Positions 61,626 through 64,000 of a DNA stretch of 64,000 nt are shown here, piece after piece. A program made the translations under genes and the position numbers. Source of the DNA: Myrica gale (lineage: Eukaryota > Streptophyta > Magnoliopsida > Fagales > Myricaceae). Each line of letters opens with the position of its first letter. Position 1 is the first letter of the stretch. The notes beneath the pieces were generated by a model. That model was given only the letters and a program-made list of their open reading frames with translations, searched no databases and was not told the origin of the DNA. The stretch is from contig OZ005609.1 in the NCBI GenBank assembly GCA_963930655.1, positions 14,643,001 through 14,707,000 on the forward strand. The letters are read 5' to 3'.

Positions 61626-62170
61626 TAGGGGTGTTCACGGAAGTGATAAAGCCGACTCGACCCGACATTCCGAACCGAACCGAACGAAATCGGGTCGGCT
61701 TTCCGAATGTTCGGGTCGGGTGTCGGAACAAAATAATTTTTTCCGTGAATATCGGGTCGGGTGTCGGAATAGGCAAAAAATTTCCGAAGTGTTCCGACCC
61801 GACCCGTGATATATATAAATAAATAATATATATATATGTGTGTGTGTATTTAACACTAGTTTTGATACACATTTTAACACAAAAATTAGATAAAATAGGC
61901 TAAAAGTTAGTTGGGCCTAATGAAATAGCCCTTACATTGAGTTGAAAATTGGCATACCTCATAAAAATTGGGTAAATGGGCTAAAATGAATTGGGCCGAA
62001 TGAAATAGTCATTAAATTAGCTTAAAAAAATGATTTTGGGCTTTTCGGCCCATTCCGAATTTCGACCCGATATTCCGACCCGTTTTCCGCCCGAAATTAC
62101 CCCTTCATTCGGCTCGGGTCGGAAGAATTTTTTCTCATCCGATTTTACTCGGGTCGGGTGTACAGCCCTA
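61626..62170. mobile_element. Non-autonomous hAT element with cgggtcgg repeats
   Basis: The left end TAGGGGTGTTCAC and the reversed right end TAGGGCTGTACAC match at 11 of 13 bases. A perfect 8-bp duplication, attttacc, lies at 61618-61625 and 62171-62178. Subterminal regions carry repeated cgggtcgg/ccgacccg motifs in both orientations. All small open frames here arise from these repeats. No transposase was seen. Confidence 0.92.
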
Positions 62171-62178
62171 ATTTTACC

Positions 62179-63092
62179 CATCCGGATAACCAAAGCCGAA
62201 ACAATTAATGATGAAAAGCAAAAAGTTGAATTAGAAAAAAAAAAAGCAAAAAGTTGATTTGACATTTCGTTCAGAAAACCCGCATATCTCTTCTTGTATT
62301 GAGTGTAGGATTAGACCCTTCACTTGGCTTCTACAGCCAGGAACTGTAAAAAGAACTGACCATTCCTTTTTCCTCTGTGGGAGGACTCAACACAGTCCTT
62401 TGATCAGTTTCGACCAGTACAATCCTGCCACATCTCCGTAACCAGATGGCACTCAAAGCAATAACACCAAGAGGGTGCTCCCATAACAATTGCGCAAATG
62501 GCTATTTCTTTTCCTAACTGATACTCTCACCGCCCGGCTCACCAATCAGGTGCAACAAGCAAAGCTTCTGGTGGAAGAAGAAGAAGAAAACAAAATAAAA
62601 TCTAGTGGAATGTTACAAATGTCAGTTCAAGGATAAGCTAACCCAAAAAAATTAAATGCCTGCCAGATAGGACACAAGAAAGCAGCCACGGGACACCGCT
62701 TTCAGTCACTTCGCCGCTGCAATTCTGGCAACAGCCCTGTACGCAGTACCACCTCTGTTTATAATACCAACCATTACTATTCATTCAATTGGGTAAAGAA
62801 TTGGGTAAATATTGAGAAGTGAGAACCACTGAAATAGAAGGAAAATTTAATTTAATTTATTCTAAAATAAAGCATTGCATAACCCAACAAAAAAAAAAAA
62901 GAAGGAAAATTCGGTGATGGAATTCTGTACAGGCAGTAGATAAGGAAATAAGAAAAAAGGGTGACAAAATTTTCCGGCAGTCTAATTATCCATTTTGTAC
63001 AAAAGAAAGTAAACCAGAGAATAGAATTAGAGATTCCCCTTCCGGTAACATTTCAAACAAGTTGATTTTTTGTTTCTACCCCACCAATCCAA
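62179..63092. other. 3' flank of the DnaJ/TPR gene
   Basis: Probably includes the 3' UTR of the minus-strand gene that ends at 63093. No other gene was seen. Confidence 0.5.
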
Positions 63093-64000
63093 TCAGCAGC
63101 TCAATGCTTCATACTTCATTGGGATTTGCCGGTTAAAACCAACCTGCGAAAGCAAACTCCCAACCACAGCAAGGTCCCTGCAGAACACCCCTTGGAAAAC
63201 CGCCGCATTCGAGGAAGAAGACGATGTCGTCGTTTTAGTAGAACCCGTAGCCTCTGCCGATGAATTCTTCGGAGAAGAGAAATTAAAATCCGAGTCCAAT
63301 TTGGATTCTTGGGTTTGCTGGATTGGTGTTGCCACTACTACTTGCGCTGCAGCCTTCGCTCTCTGCCTCTCGGCCGCTTCCTCCTCCATGATGGTAACCA
63401 TTACGCTGGAGTAACCCTTTTGGAGCAGTCGGTACAGCAACAATGCTGACATCTTCGCCCGGTCTTTCACCGAATCAAGATCACGATCATCCGCAAGTTC
63501 GCACCTGTCGATGAAGTTGAAAGCTTTATCAGGCTTGTGCTTCAAACACAGTAACAAGTGTCCTCTCTCTAACTCAGACCTCGAACACCCACGTCTCAAC
63601 CCAATCAGAGCGTAGTAATCCACGTTCCCACTCTCCCCAGCAGCAACTCTCTGCTTCAATTGTTGAATCTTTGACGTGAGTGCACAGAGCTTCCCAGGAA
63701 TCTCCCTGTACCTCACGTTGTGTTGCTTCCAAGCTGGCCCCGGAAGCTTCCTATCTCGTAGAATCGAGTTGTACAAAAGCTTCAGATGCTCGAGATCGTG
63801 CAGACAATCCGGCAAGCACCGAATCGTTTCCAAAAGAGACGCCCTTGTATCGAGTGCTTGAATACAAGCCGGGTCTAAGGCCAAAGTCCTGTTGCAATCA
63901 GCGATTGACTCGGCTATTCGACCAGCAGACCGATAGGCCGTGGCTCGGTGCATGTAGCACTCGGCCAAGAACCCTTGCGGGGCGCCACGGCGGCCGTCGA
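63093..64000 (-). CDS. TPR and J-domain-like protein, 5' part outside the window
   Basis: The frame is open to the window edge, so the protein's N-terminal part is missing; at least 302 residues are seen. TPR units come first (CYMHRATAYRSAGRIAESIADCNRTL; ALDPACIQALDTRASLLETI). Next is a J-domain-like segment beginning DYYALIGLRRGCSRSELERG and a helix ending in LKHKPDKA. A further helical block with ALLLYRLLQKGYSSVM and an E/A/R-rich stretch (EEEAAERQRAKAAAQ) follows, then a low-complexity Ser/Thr tail. The family resembles Arabidopsis AT4G02100, listed as DnaJ with TPR. The canonical HPD tripeptide that activates Hsp70 is replaced by HKPD, so co-chaperone activity is doubtful. An in-frame TTG at 63966-63968 is internal, not a start. 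Confidence 0.88.
   Translation of the reverse strand, partial: DGRRGAPQGFLAECYMHRATAYRSAGRIAESIADCNRTLALDPACIQALDTRASLLETIRCLPDCLHDLEHLKLLYNSILRDRKLPGPAWKQHNVRYREIPGKLCALTSKIQQLKQRVAAGESGNVDYYALIGLRRGCSRSELERGHLLLCLKHKPDKAFNFIDRCELADDRDLDSVKDRAKMSALLLYRLLQKGYSSVMVTIMEEEAAERQRAKAAAQVVVATPIQQTQESKLDSDFNFSSPKNSSAEATGSTKTTTSSSSSNAAVFQGVFCRDLAVVGSLLSQVGFNRQIPMKYEALSC

Noticed and set aside
1..64000. A previously undescribed multi-gene system
   Set aside because: The four host genes belong to known families and are not functionally linked by the sequence. The remainder is explained by transposons, repeats and unassigned AT-rich DNA.

Overview
The window is nuclear DNA of a flowering plant, most likely a eudicot. 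It is AT-rich, its genes are split by GT..AG introns, and most of it is transposable elements. The three gene families seen end to end match plant-specific or plant-typical proteins. Species cannot be told from the sequence alone. There are no tRNA or rRNA genes, no CRISPR array and no operon.

Four host genes are supported. (1) 8185-11866 (+): a five-exon plastid phospholipase A1 of the PLIP family, closest to PLIP2. (2) 34958-36740 (-): a three-exon DUF4149/TMEM205-like membrane protein of 211 residues. (3) 40841-46924 (+): a ten-exon multi-BRCT protein with a C-terminal PHD finger, resembling Arabidopsis AT4G02110. A one-base length change in a C run of the last exon puts its end out of frame. 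(4) 63093-64000 (-), cut by the window edge: a TPR plus J-domain-like protein resembling AT4G02100. Genes 3 and 4 appear to be old neighbours; about 16 kb, more than half of it one retrotransposon, now lies between them.

The rest is a record of mobile DNA. A nearly intact Athila-type Ty3/gypsy element (48183-57982) has 1525-bp LTRs differing at 2 sites, a perfect 5-bp target duplication, a tRNA-Asp primer site and one 1809-residue Gag-Pol frame. From 15.9 to 34.2 kb lies a stack of older insertions. A decayed chromovirus-type element sits in a 'gagcacc/ttacagtg' minisatellite. Its 3' end was then tandemly duplicated, a Mutator-like element (MULE) entered the first copy, and an hAT element entered the MULE. 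Two TRIM-like miniature retrotransposons (4701-5456 and 39435-40228) each carry three LTRs. Five hAT elements and several foldback MULEs have recognisable 8-bp or 9-bp target duplications. The foldback MULEs at 2026-2578, 36986-37592 and 58073-58621 have GC-rich palindromic cores.

No new gene system was found. The most useful second-look items are the frameshift in the BRCT gene, the datable nested insertions with an unoccupied duplicate of the MULE site, the three-LTR TRIMs, and the GC-rich cores of the foldback MULEs.
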